In this document: piece after piece, positions 47,570-55,806 of the stretch
How the letters are laid out: each line of letters opens with the position of its first letter
Position numbering within the stretch: position 1 is the first letter of the stretch
From: Virgibacillus chiguensis
GTDB taxonomy: Bacteria > Bacillota > Bacilli > Bacillales > Amphibacillaceae
Assembly (NCBI RefSeq): GCF_900129865.1
Contig: NZ_FQXD01000007.1
Coordinates: forward strand, 108,639 to 172,638
Direction: 5' to 3'
Length of the DNA stretch: 64,000 nucleotides
Notes under the pieces: generated by a model
Seen by the model: the letters and a program-made list of their open reading frames with translations, nothing else
Databases searched by the model: none
Told to the model about the DNA's origin: nothing
Program-made: the position numbers and the translations under genes

Positions 47570-47881
47570 TTGAATGATATTGGAAAAAGACTCGTTCATT
47601 TAAGAAAATTAGAAAATCTAGGTCAAAAGGAGGCAGCAAAACTGATAGGAATTTCTAGTGTTAATTTATCCCGTTACGAAAAGGGAAATCGAACTCCTAA
47701 CCCTGACATGATAAAAAAACTAGCAAAATTTTATTGTGTGAAACCATCCTACCTAGCCTTTGGTGAAGAAGAGCATTTAAATTTTCTATCTGACATAACG
47801 AAAGAAGAAGCAAAAATGTTAAAAGATTATTTGATTAGAATTCGTGAAGAAAGACAAAAGCACGGAGAAGAAAATTTATAA
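47570..47881 (+). CDS. XRE-family transcriptional repressor
   Basis: About 103 residues. An N-terminal Cro/CI-type HTH (RLVHLRKLENLGQKEAAKLIGISSVNLSRYEKGNRTPNPDMIKKLA, residues about 7-52) is followed by a short acidic linker and a C-terminal helix (ITKEEAKMLKDYLIRIREERQK) resembling the Sin-type or other dimerisation helices. I chose TTG at 47570 with AGAGGTGA 5 nt upstream. The gene has no partner nearby; the two operators upstream suggest a self-contained switch. It is not obviously part of a prophage. Confidence 0.85.
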   Translation: MNDIGKRLVHLRKLENLGQKEAAKLIGISSVNLSRYEKGNRTPNPDMIKKLAKFYCVKPSYLAFGEEEHLNFLSDITKEEAKMLKDYLIRIREERQKHGEENL

Positions 47882-47944
47882 GAAGAGATGAATGAATGAT
47901 GTTCCAAAAAAATTAGGCTTGTAGTTTATAAGAAGCAAGGACCT

Positions 47945-47994
47945 GTAACATTAAATGTAACTGCTTAACTGTTTATAAATACATTTAATGTTAC
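47945..47994. terminator. 15-bp-arm inverted repeat between convergent xre and kinase genes
   Basis: GTAACATTAAATGTA (47945-47959) pairs perfectly with TACATTTAATGTTAC (47980-47994) across 20 nt. There is no T-run; it may serve as a bidirectional terminator or an operator. Confidence 0.5.
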
Positions 47995-48029
47995 TACCTT
48001 GTTCTCTCTAATGATAAAGAGATCTATTC

Positions 48030-49754
48030 CTAACCCAAAGGCAATAAAATACGAATTACCGTCCCCTCTCCTGGCTTACTTTGCACCCGAATTGATCCAT
48101 TGTGTAGTGCAATCAATTGTTTGGAAATCGCCATACCAAGACCTGTTCCGCTATCTGTTTCGGTGGTATTCGTACCTCGATAATAACGGGTAAATAAGCG
48201 GTTGACGGTTTCGTTATCCATGCCCACACCATTATCTACAATCTTAATCACCATTACATGCTGCTCGATCAACTCGGTGGATATGGTAATCATTGTCCCT
48301 GCAGGGTTATATTTGATTGCATTTGCTATGACATTATCCATAATTCGCTGAAACCATTTACGGTCAATGAAACCGATAATTTCGTTGTGAGATGGTTGAA
48401 AGCGAAGTTCCTTATCCGCATACAACTTATTGTTCATAAACTGAAGAATGGTTCTACGAATACATTCGTTCATGTCTGTCCGCTCTTTTGAAATAGGCAA
48501 TTCTCGGTTTTTTAATTGATACGTTAAGTTTAAATCTTCAATCAGATCTTTCATATACGTTGATTTTTTGCTTATTACAGAGGCAAATTCTCTTATTTCA
48601 GCCTCATTCCAAGAATACGCATCAGATTCCATCATGTTCGCATATCCTTGGATAGAGGCCAACGGTGTTTTTAGATCGTGAGAGATACCACTCACCCATT
48701 CTTCCCTTGACCGTGATATACGTCTTCGTTCTACATCTCTTTCCCGTAGAATATCCGTTAATTGTGTTAACGTAAAGAATAGATCTTTATAAAGTCGATA
48801 CTTTCTTTTTATGTCACCATATTTATTGAACAACATAGGTTGTCCAGTTCTTGGATGTACTGGTTGCTCATAGATGCCATGTCCAAGATTTTGAAGCCAC
48901 CTTATAAACATAAGTAATGGGGAGCTAAATTTGTGTGCATACCAGTAAGTGGCCAATAACAAAAACAAGATAACGAAAACAGCCACTACAATGACACTAT
49001 TACTAATCTTCCCCTCCATGTTTCCTGCAAGGCTAGAAGAGGAAGTTGGCTCTTTTCCAACAATTAAAGTAAGTCGAGAAGGCTCATGAAAATAACTTTC
49101 CGCATGACTCCATTTTTGATCCGCTTCGATAGCAATTAAATCTTCTGTCAGATAAGATGTTGGAGCATCTTTCCCATAGCTGTCTAATGTCTTTCCAGTA
49201 TAATCCACAAGTAACGCCCAACCATCTATCTTATCCAGCTTCGTTTTTACCGCCCCTAAAAGCTCCAGCTTTTGATTCTTCCAACTTATATTTTCTTTTA
49301 TTGCTTGCATAATATTTTTTTGCCACTTATGTTTGCCAAATACGACATAGTACTGCTTTTCTGCAAATTCTCCCCATACCCAGTATGTACTTATATTATT
49401 GTCTTCAGAATACAATAACGTTTCCATACGTTTGCCTTTCAAGCTTGGAGGGGTGTTATGAGAACCAATGACTTTGCCTTCTTCTGTTAAAACAGCAAGC
49501 CAACCATCTTGTTCTTCCACTCGTATTTTTAACCCCTGTTCGATCTCGGCCGTTCCTGCTTTTACTTCTACACGATTTTCAATAAATAGATCACTAGCCT
49601 TTGTCAGATCTTCCACTGTCTCTGTTTGCTCTGAGAAATAGGAGATTAAGATAAATATCGTTATGTTGAGTACAAACGCAAATACAAACAGCATCAGTAA
49701 TTGCAAGAGCAATTGCACGATAAATCTTCTATGTATTTGCATGTGATTTACCAT
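48030..49754 (-). CDS. Sensor histidine kinase
   Basis: About 574 residues. A membrane segment near the N terminus (about 10-35), a large extracellular region (about 36-255) and a second membrane segment (about 256-275) come first. The cytoplasmic part has the H-box SHDLKTPLASIQGYA (about 370), N-box DNVIANAIKYNPAG, G1 DNGVGMD and G2 GTGLGMAIS. The 5' end overlaps the response regulator gene by about 26 nt, so the start (ATG 49754 or 49742) is translationally coupled. With the divergent ABC transporter it forms a sensor-transporter module of the kind used against cell-envelope stress, though the large sensor domain is unlike BceS kinases. Confidence 0.9.
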   Translation of the reverse strand: MVNHMQIHRRFIVQLLLQLLMLFVFAFVLNITIFILISYFSEQTETVEDLTKASDLFIENRVEVKAGTAEIEQGLKIRVEEQDGWLAVLTEEGKVIGSHNTPPSLKGKRMETLLYSEDNNISTYWVWGEFAEKQYYVVFGKHKWQKNIMQAIKENISWKNQKLELLGAVKTKLDKIDGWALLVDYTGKTLDSYGKDAPTSYLTEDLIAIEADQKWSHAESYFHEPSRLTLIVGKEPTSSSSLAGNMEGKISNSVIVVAVFVILFLLLATYWYAHKFSSPLLMFIRWLQNLGHGIYEQPVHPRTGQPMLFNKYGDIKRKYRLYKDLFFTLTQLTDILRERDVERRRISRSREEWVSGISHDLKTPLASIQGYANMMESDAYSWNEAEIREFASVISKKSTYMKDLIEDLNLTYQLKNRELPISKERTDMNECIRRTILQFMNNKLYADKELRFQPSHNEIIGFIDRKWFQRIMDNVIANAIKYNPAGTMITISTELIEQHVMVIKIVDNGVGMDNETVNRLFTRYYRGTNTTETDSGTGLGMAISKQLIALHNGSIRVQSKPGEGTVIRILLPLG

Positions 49755-50445
49755 TTGGTATAAATTTATAACCAAGCCCTCTCACGGTAATTACATAGCA
49801 AGGCATACTTGGATTTTCTTCTATTTGTTCCCTTAATTTACGTATATGTACCATGACGGTATTATCTTCTCCTAAATACTCCTCGCCCCAAACTTGCTCA
49901 TAAAGCTGGCTTTTACTAAACACTTGATTCGGGTGCTGACAAAAAAATAATAACAATTGATACACTTGTGCTGGCAATGTAACTTTTTTCCCTTTCAGCA
50001 TCACTTCAGCAGACAGCGTGTTGATCCGTATATTCCCATCATCATAATACGTTTTTTGACGGTGAGCCGTTCGACCTTGCTTTCTCCGCAAGTGCGCCTT
50101 TATCCGAGCGACGACTTCAAGTGGATTGAACGGTTTCGTAATATAATCATCCGCTCCTACCGCAAAACCAGATAGCTTATCCAAATCGGACGTCCGAGCT
50201 GTTAAAAAGAAAATAGTTGCATCGGAAATAGCTCTAATTTTAGGGCAGACATCAAAACCATCCTCCCCAGGCAGCATGACATCTAATAGAATGACGTCGT
50301 ATTGCTTACTTTTACACAGTTGGATAGCCCCTTCAGCCGTCTTTGTAACATCAATATGGGTGAATCCTTCTTTACTTAATATAGTTTGTAGCATTTGTAA
50401 TATGGCTTGTTCATCGTCCACAATTAATAATGGAGAATGTTGCAT
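49729..50445 (-). CDS. OmpR-family response regulator
   Basis: 238 residues. Receiver domain with acidic DDEQ near residue 10, phosphoacceptor Asp in VILLDVMLPGEDGF (about 54) and Lys in DYITKPFNP (about 104), then an OmpR-type winged helix (LLLFFCQHPNQVFSKSQLYEQVWG, VMVHIRKLREQI, VRGLGYKF). It overlaps the kinase gene downstream. Its probable targets are the divergent ABC genes, whose promoter region carries TTAAGG direct repeats with 11-bp phasing. Confidence 0.93.
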   Translation of the reverse strand: MQHSPLLIVDDEQAILQMLQTILSKEGFTHIDVTKTAEGAIQLCKSKQYDVILLDVMLPGEDGFDVCPKIRAISDATIFFLTARTSDLDKLSGFAVGADDYITKPFNPLEVVARIKAHLRRKQGRTAHRQKTYYDDGNIRINTLSAEVMLKGKKVTLPAQVYQLLLFFCQHPNQVFSKSQLYEQVWGEEYLGEDNTVMVHIRKLREQIEENPSMPCYVITVRGLGYKFIPNGKSHANT

Positions 50446-50490
50446 AAAAACACTCCTAACAGCAGTTTTATGATAGATATATCGAACCTG

Positions 50491-50560
50491 TTTAGAACTT
50501 GGCCTTTTATCAAAGTTTTTAGACGATTGCCGTCGTTTTTCTTATACTATAAACCAAATA
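50491..50560 (+). repeat. Short dispersed intergenic element, copy 7
   Basis: TTTAGAACTTGGCCTTTTATC, GATTGCCGTCG, TTTTTCTTATACTATAAACC, then AAATAGTGC; the 3' block is shortened. It lies 46 nt upstream of the response regulator start. Confidence 0.6.
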
Positions 50561-50703
50561 GTGCAAGATGTGGCAGTTACAGCTGGACAAGTCTCCATAG
50601 AAGATAACAGCATTTAACCACGATTGGATAAAAGCCCCTCTAAATATTGATTCACTTTATCTATTCTTTATCATACCATCGCCTTAAACAAAACATCGAT
50701 CAA

Positions 50704-50757
50704 TTAAGGAAAAATTAAGGTGTTAGTTGCTTCACGTTAAGGTTGGCTATTTATAAT
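50704..50757 (+). promoter_or_regulatory. Promoter of the ABC genes with TTAAGG direct repeats
   Basis: TTAAGG occurs at 50704-50709, 50715-50720 and 50737-50742, spaced 11 and 22 bp, i.e. on one helix face. A TATAAT at 50752-50757 is a likely -10. Direct repeats with this phasing are typical of OmpR/PhoB-type regulator sites. The remainder of 50561-50860 holds the roughly 100-nt leader. Confidence 0.5.
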
Positions 50758-50860
50758 AGATTTACAGAGGTTGTTCAAAAAGTACATTAAAGTGGAATGC
50801 TCATGTTTTGAGCTAGTACGCTTTGAACGGAACCTTACATTGGAATGAGGAGGAGAAATC

Positions 50861-51553
50861 ATGCTTGCCATTAGCAAAAGAGAGTTTATTGAATCTTTTA
50901 AAGGAATTAAACCAATTATTATCATCGCTATATTTTTAATTACCGCCTATTATTCAGGCAAATTTTCCGATTTGCTATTATCTGCAAATATTGATTTTAC
51001 AGCTGAAGAACTAGAGGGCATTCACACAATTGCCATTTCCGGACTCTTAATTATATTTGGTATGCTATTTGTTATGGGACTATCACATGATACGATGAAT
51101 CGTGAAATGCATGAGCGTACCATTCGTTTTTTAGTGACACGTACTTCACGCTCTGCCATCATTATTGGAAAGTTTTTAGGTATTTGGTTTTTTTGGATCG
51201 TTTGCTTAGTTACTTCCTTCATGGTCATTAGCATATTTGTACATAAATTTGACATGATTACTTTATTCCAGGCTACAAGCTTGGTTGCGTATTATCTTGC
51301 TCTCACTATTTTATTATCCGTACTCATCCCGAAACCAGGCTTTACCATGTTTCTTAGTATTGTACTTGGAATAGCATTTCCTATTTTTAATTCATGGACT
51401 GTATTCACTTCCAATCCTTGGGTAAGCTGGATGAAATATCTACTTCCCTTCTATTATATAAATGATCGTAATTTCTATTTTGTTGGGATTTTATTATTAG
51501 TCGGTGTTATCTTATTTATTGCAATAGCAATATTTAACAGGAGGGAATGCTAG
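50861..51553 (+). CDS. ABC-2 type transporter permease
   Basis: 230 residues with six membrane segments (about residues 16-30, 48-70, 98-125, 132-150, 158-180 and 205-225). The charged loop MNREMHERTIRFLVTRTSR between the second and third segments is typical of ABC-2 permeases, which move lipids, antibiotics or peptides outward. ATG at 50861 has GAGGAGG. Its stop is immediately followed by the ATPase start. Substrate unknown. Confidence 0.85.
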   Translation: MLAISKREFIESFKGIKPIIIIAIFLITAYYSGKFSDLLLSANIDFTAEELEGIHTIAISGLLIIFGMLFVMGLSHDTMNREMHERTIRFLVTRTSRSAIIIGKFLGIWFFWIVCLVTSFMVISIFVHKFDMITLFQATSLVAYYLALTILLSVLIPKPGFTMFLSIVLGIAFPIFNSWTVFTSNPWVSWMKYLLPFYYINDRNFYFVGILLLVGVILFIAIAIFNRREC

Positions 51554-52459
51554 ATGTTTGCTATTGAAACAAAGCAGTTAACGAAAACCTTTGGAAAAAA
51601 CAAGGTTGTCGATCAGATTGACTTGCAAGTGAAATCAGGAGAAATATTAGGTTTTTTAGGTCGCAATGGTGCGGGAAAATCGACTTTTATTAATATGCTA
51701 ACAGGGATCATCCAACCTAGTTCGGGATCGTACTCTCTTTTAGACGTACAAGGCCCGAATGATGACATAAAAAAGCAGATTGGCGTCATGCCCGATTACT
51801 CTGCTTTAAATGCTTCTATGACTGCGATGAAACACTTGAAGTTTTTAGCAGCTGTTTCTGAAAAGCCTGTATCTGATGAACGTTGTATGGACATATTAAA
51901 ACTTGTTGGGCTTGAAGAACAAGCGCATAAAAAAGCGGGCAAATTTTCATTTGGGATGAAAAAGAAGCTTGCTATTGCTCAAGCAATCATTCATGACCCG
52001 CAACTAATCTTCCTTGACGAACCGACGTCAGGCCTTGATGCGGAATCGGTTATTCACATTCATCAATTAATTCAGCAATTACATCAACAAGGAAAAACTA
52101 TTTTTATGACATCCCACAATTTAGATGAAGTAGAAAAGATATGTTCCCGTATCGCTATTATGAAAGACGGAAAAATAGGCAAGATGGGCTCCATGGATGA
52201 ATTACGTGCATACTATCAATCTACCATTACTGTAACTATTAAGCATTCACCAATCCGCTCTACTCATTTACCAACACTCGAACAATGGCTCACTTTAACA
52301 GGCACACAGCTAGAAATGAAAACTTCCCAGTTTACGATTCATGTTACGAGTGAAAAAAAGATTGCGGAAATAATTCGCGCTCTTGGTAAATACAACATAG
52401 ATATTTACCGCGTAGACGTAAATGAGCCTTCTCTGGAAGAAATATTTTTAGATGAGTAA
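51554..52459 (+). CDS. ABC transporter ATP-binding protein
   Basis: The 301-residue ATPase has Walker A GRNGAGKST (about 36-44), signature FSFGMKKK (a variant of LSGGQ common in ABC-2 partners), Walker B LIFLDEPTSGLD and switch His in TSHNLDE. A C-terminal domain of about 80 residues follows, as in BcrA/NatA-type exporters. It starts at the base after the permease stop, with AGGAGGG inside the end of that gene. Together they probably export or protect against a membrane-active compound sensed by the divergent two-component system. Confidence 0.9.
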   Translation: MFAIETKQLTKTFGKNKVVDQIDLQVKSGEILGFLGRNGAGKSTFINMLTGIIQPSSGSYSLLDVQGPNDDIKKQIGVMPDYSALNASMTAMKHLKFLAAVSEKPVSDERCMDILKLVGLEEQAHKKAGKFSFGMKKKLAIAQAIIHDPQLIFLDEPTSGLDAESVIHIHQLIQQLHQQGKTIFMTSHNLDEVEKICSRIAIMKDGKIGKMGSMDELRAYYQSTITVTIKHSPIRSTHLPTLEQWLTLTGTQLEMKTSQFTIHVTSEKKIAEIIRALGKYNIDIYRVDVNEPSLEEIFLDE

Positions 52460-52461
52460 AG

Positions 52462-52545
52462 CGGAGAAAATCGTTACTAAGAAAACAGGCTTTATAGTGA
52501 AAGCCGTACATTTTGTTTATACGATAGTACCTAAAAAAATAAGAA
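52462..52545 (+). repeat. Short dispersed intergenic element, copy 8 (worn)
   Basis: AGGCTTTATAGTGAAAGCCG forms the element's mini-hairpin, followed by TTTGTTTATACGATAGTACC. A TTTCCTATCGCACTCG piece at 52590-52605 may be its separated end. It lies between convergent genes. Confidence 0.5.
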
Positions 52546-52602
52546 TGGAAAGCAACCTTGCTAGTTCTAAATAATGAGCTGGCAATATCTGCTTATGGTT
52601 TC

Positions 52603-53220
52603 CTATCGCACTCGAAAGCTTCCCTTTACTTCTTCGCCCCATTTCAATGCATACGTTTCACCATGATGAATCGGCCCGACTCCTTCAGGTGTGCCAGTAT
52701 ATATAATATCTCCTGCTTTTAAACTAAAATTTGCTTGCAAGTAATCAATTATTGCTTGAAATGAGAAAATCATGGAAGCAATATTTCCTGTCTGCACTAT
52801 CTCTTGATCACGTAATAAGGTGAAGTTGTTTTCTAAACAAGCTGTTTGTCCAGGAAAATCCCAGAAATTCGTATACACCGCCGCATTTTTAAACCCCTTT
52901 GCTAGAAGCCATGGATGCCCTTTCTTTTTCAGTTCTGTTTGCACATCGCGCAACGTTAAATCAATTCCTAAAGCCATTCTTGTCACTACATCATCCACTT
53001 TATCTCCTGCTGAAACATCTTTGCCAACATATAAAATAATCTCTAATTCATGATGGATTTCGCCTTGGTTAGCTGGAAAATCAATAGGAGTGCCATCAGC
53101 AATTACCAACGAGTTGGTAAGTTTTGAAAAAATTAAGGGTTTTTCTGGTATATCGTTCCCTAGCTCGATAGCATGATCTGCATAATTACGGCCAACGCAA
53201 AATATATTGTTTATTTTCAT
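52603..53220 (-). CDS. Fumarylacetoacetate hydrolase family protein
   Basis: The 205-residue protein has the compact FAH fold. FCVGRNYADHAIELG lies at the N terminus, metal-binding Glu residues in GEIHHELEIILYVG, Asp in GIDLTLRDVQ, Lys in WLLAKGFKNAA, and the closing IIYTGTPEGVGPIHHGE. Small members act as acylpyruvate hydrolases, oxaloacetate decarboxylases or 2-hydroxyhepta-2,4-diene-1,7-dioate isomerases. No aromatic degradation genes are nearby, so a general acylpyruvase or oxaloacetate decarboxylase role is more likely. ATG at 53220 has GGAGGGG. Confidence 0.88.
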   Translation of the reverse strand: MKINNIFCVGRNYADHAIELGNDIPEKPLIFSKLTNSLVIADGTPIDFPANQGEIHHELEIILYVGKDVSAGDKVDDVVTRMALGIDLTLRDVQTELKKKGHPWLLAKGFKNAAVYTNFWDFPGQTACLENNFTLLRDQEIVQTGNIASMIFSFQAIIDYLQANFSLKAGDIIYTGTPEGVGPIHHGETYALKWGEEVKGSFRVR

Positions 53221-53575
53221 ATGTATTCCCCTCCGTTTAGATACTGCTTTTAAATCATTATTTTACTCGAATAACTTCTATATTAAACTTTAAATTATCG
53301 GATACTTATTGTTCTTATTTTTCTATTATTGTATCATACATGCTACAAGTCGGGGCTCACAAACTTACAAAGCGTTTATGCAACATACAAAACACAATTA
53401 CTAAGAGATTTAATGTAAAATGAATTCATTTTCATGCGTTAAACTATATCCTTTTTGTTGTAAGTGCTACAATAATAGTAGATGAGCTGTTCATTTAAAT
53501 GAAGCTGGCTTTTTGCGTTGTAGAGCATGTCTATCGTAAAAAAAGCTACTTGTGGCAGACATTTATTTAATACGG

Positions 53576-53595
53576 AACCTTTGAAATCAAAGGTT
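53576..53595. promoter_or_regulatory. 20-bp palindrome upstream of the aldolase gene
   Basis: AACCTTTGA and TCAAAGGTT arms around AA form a near-perfect operator-like palindrome, about 112 nt upstream of the aldolase ATG. The rest of 53221-53706 shows no gene. Confidence 0.4.
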
Positions 53596-53706
53596 ATATT
53601 CCCCAGATTGAACAGTCACTAAAATCTGTTGCTTCTGTCACCTTCTTATGTATAATTCGTTCTGAGCTGAAGAAGCTAGCACTATTACTAAAAAGGAGTG
53701 GAAATC

Positions 53707-54591
53707 ATGCAACAACAACAATTTGAAAAAATGAAAAACGGCAAAGGTTTTATTGCCGCACTTGATCAAAGTGGAGGCAGTACACCGAAAGCATTAGCTG
53801 CTTACGGAATTTCTGAAGACGCTTATTCCAACAAAGATGAAATGTTTGATTTAGTACACGAAATGCGTACACGAATCATTACATCGCCTGCATTTGATTC
53901 AAATTACATTTTAGGGGCTATTTTATTTGAAAAAACAATGGATCGTAAAATTGAAGGAATGTATACAGGCGATTACTTAGCTGAGAAAAAAGGGATTGTA
54001 CCCTTTCTAAAAGTAGACAAGGGACTTGCCGAGGAAGCCAATGGCGTCCAACTCATGAAGCCTATTACAGACCTTGACGAAACATTAAAACGGGCAAACG
54101 AACGCCACATATTCGGTACAAAAATGCGCTCTGTGATCAAAGAAGCAAATGCGGAAGGAATTAAAGCTGTAGTAGATCAACAATTTGACGTTGGTAAACA
54201 AATTATCGCTACTGGTTTAGTTCCAATTATTGAGCCAGAGGTAGACATTAACAGCCCAGAAAAAGAAAAATGCGAGCAGATGTTAAAAGTAGAAATTCTC
54301 AAACATTTAAATAACTTAACGAAAGATGAATTCGTAATGCTAAAATTAACCATCCCTACTGTACCAAACTTGTATAAAGAGCTTATCGATTATCCAAATG
54401 TTGTGCGTGTTGTTGCGTTATCAGGTGGTTATTCAAGAGATGAAGCAAACGCCAAACTAAAAGAAAATGATGGATTAATTGCCAGCTTCTCTCGAGCACT
54501 TAGCCAAGATTTAAATGTTAGCCAGACAGATGAAGAATTTAACCAAGCATTGCAACAAGCGGTTAAATCGATTTATGAAGCTTCCATTTAA
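53707..54591 (+). CDS. fda: Fructose-bisphosphate aldolase, class I
   Basis: About 294 residues of the staphylococcal-type class I aldolase, which splits fructose-1,6-bisphosphate into two triose phosphates through a Lys Schiff base and needs no metal. Conserved parts are [16 protein letters not shown] (about 15-30), [17 protein letters not shown], the [15 protein letters not shown] segment with the candidate Schiff-base Lys (about 213), and [13 protein letters not shown] for phosphate binding. ATG at 53707 has AAAGGAG 8 nt upstream; the GTG 9 nt earlier lies against that site. A terminator follows. Confidence 0.92.
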   Translation: MQQQQFEKMKNGKGFIAALDQSGGSTPKALAAYGISEDAYSNKDEMFDLVHEMRTRIITSPAFDSNYILGAILFEKTMDRKIEGMYTGDYLAEKKGIVPFLKVDKGLAEEANGVQLMKPITDLDETLKRANERHIFGTKMRSVIKEANAEGIKAVVDQQFDVGKQIIATGLVPIIEPEVDINSPEKEKCEQMLKVEILKHLNNLTKDEFVMLKLTIPTVPNLYKELIDYPNVVRVVALSGGYSRDEANAKLKENDGLIASFSRALSQDLNVSQTDEEFNQALQQAVKSIYEASI

Positions 54592-54624
54592 TGCATTTTC
54601 ATGCTTTTTATAAAGAGAGTTTTC

Positions 54625-54662
54625 AATCCTTGGGGGGAGTTTTTATCCCCCTAAGGATTTTG
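54625..54662 (+). terminator. Intrinsic terminator after fda
   Basis: Arms AATCCTT-GGGGG and CCCCC-AAGGATT with a short T-rich loop, followed by TTTTG. Confidence 0.85.
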
Positions 54663-54794
54663 TTTAGATGAGCGAATTACATATTTAGTTGCTGTTATCT
54701 CCCAATTATTTGTTGTTCAACATCTTTCCATATGAAAAAAATAAATTCCTCATAAGAATGAGAGACTTTACGTAACATACCTTAAGGGTATTAA

Positions 54795-54935
54795 ATGGCA
54801 TTATATAGACTAATTGAGATGTTTGCAATCATCATATGCAGCTATTTAGTTTTTATTAACAATTTCTTCAAGTGGAATAACAATTTTGCTTCTATTACTT
54901 ACTTAACGCCCTATTATCCATTATTTTTTATATAA
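54795..54935 (+). CDS. Possible small hydrophobic protein, 46 aa
   Basis: ATG at 54795 has AAGGG 6 nt upstream. The frame reads MALYRLIEMFAIIICSYLVF, then an Asn-rich turn, then SITYLTPYYPLFFI. One membrane segment is likely. No family is recognised and codon use is not distinctive; the DNA is very A+T-rich, so chance is possible. Nothing else is seen in 54663-55020. Confidence 0.3.
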   Translation: MALYRLIEMFAIIICSYLVFINNFFKWNNNFASITYLTPYYPLFFI

Positions 54936-55020
54936 GTAGGTATATACCTAACACGGAAGGAGTTAAGGTGCATAAAATAGGATTGTGATATTTAACTACA
55001 TTTAGAAAGGGTGTAATATC

Positions 55021-55239
55021 GTGTATTGTTCTTATACTACACCACACCATATCAAACAAGAAACATTGTCACAGATTGGACCGTGGGTACAGTACGGTTT
55101 AAACGAAGCTCAAAAAACATCTGTCCCTCATGTAATGATGGAAACTGCAGCAATTGCCTATCTGATGGGTAAAGGATACGATCCAAGGGTGGCACATCAA
55201 ATGGTCGAATCATGGGAAATTAATGAAATGTTTTATTAG
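55021..55239 (+). CDS. Small hypothetical protein, 72 aa
   Basis: GTG at 55021 has GAAAGGG 9 nt upstream and reads MYCSYTTPHHIKQETLS, then a helical part ending DPRVAHQMVESWEINEMFY. It is soluble and has no signal peptide. A strong terminator follows 95 nt after the stop, supporting a real monocistronic gene. I do not recognise the family; the compact helical pattern could be a small DNA- or protein-binding protein. Confidence 0.65.
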   Translation: MYCSYTTPHHIKQETLSQIGPWVQYGLNEAQKTSVPHVMMETAAIAYLMGKGYDPRVAHQMVESWEINEMFY

Positions 55240-55334
55240 CGATATGTGAATCAAATGCAAAGAAATAAAATGCTACAGCTTTAAAAGAAAGTTTAGTCAA
55301 AAGTATCCGTAAAAACTCATTTTAAGGCACATAA

Positions 55335-55375
55335 AAGAATCCATTTTAAAAAAAGACTGATTAAAATGGATTCTT
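55335..55375 (+). terminator. Hairpin terminator
   Basis: Arms AAGAATCCATTTTAA and TTAAAATGGATTCTT form a perfect 15-bp stem with an 11-nt loop, followed by CTCTATTTATG. Confidence 0.7.
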
Positions 55376-55474
55376 CTCTATTTATGATCTTCAACAATAG
55401 CGCCCGATAAACATTAACTATAATATTAACAAATGCCTGTGCTATAATAACTATTTTTATTAGGAGGAATTTTA

Positions 55475-55522
55475 ATGGGTAATTATTCAATATTTGTAAT
55501 AACTACCGCACATTTCATCTAA
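55475..55522 (+). CDS. Possible 15-residue peptide; maybe a cut-down YjcZ-like sporulation peptide
   Basis: ATG at 55475 follows an excellent AGGAGG site and reads MGNYSIFVITTAHFI, then stops. The opening MG-aromatic-hydrophobic pattern recalls YjcZ-family sporulation peptides, but the family's Gly-ending second half is missing. It may be a worn remnant. Confidence 0.25.
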   Translation: MGNYSIFVITTAHFI

Positions 55523-55557
55523 GTTTTAACGCTTAATAACAGAAGGAGAATTAGTGC

Positions 55558-55806
55558 ATGGGTATTTTTAGTATTTCGCGAATTAACCCCTTAATTTTGC
55601 TAGCGATTGAAATAACAAAGATCCCACCGTGTGGAGCTTTTAAGTATCCATTGCCATACATACAGCTCCTCCAACTGCTGCTCCAATTATATTTTGCTGG
55701 GATTATTCTTAATGGATCTGCAGCAGCAAACGGAATTGCTCCTCTTTTTCTGCTAATTTTTCCTTATTTCCGAAACAGTTACCAATTCATAACCTTCTCC
55801 AACTAA
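55558..55806 (+). CDS. Doubtful small hydrophobic protein, 82 aa, overlapping pdaC
   Basis: ATG at 55558 has AGAAGGAG 7 nt upstream and reads MGIFSISRINPLILLAIE, then a hydrophobic, Leu-rich stretch. The last 54 nt overlap the 3' end of the convergent deacetylase gene. The ribosome site favours a gene, but the protein resembles nothing I know and the overlap argues against it. Confidence 0.3.
   Translation: MGIFSISRINPLILLAIEITKIPPCGAFKYPLPYIQLLQLLLQLYFAGIILNGSAAANGIAPLFLLIFPYFRNSYQFITFSN

Noticed and set aside
47570-47881. XRE gene as sign of a prophage or toxin-antitoxin module
   Set aside because: No phage genes or toxin-like partner lie on either side; the neighbours are a repeat-rich spacer and a two-component system.
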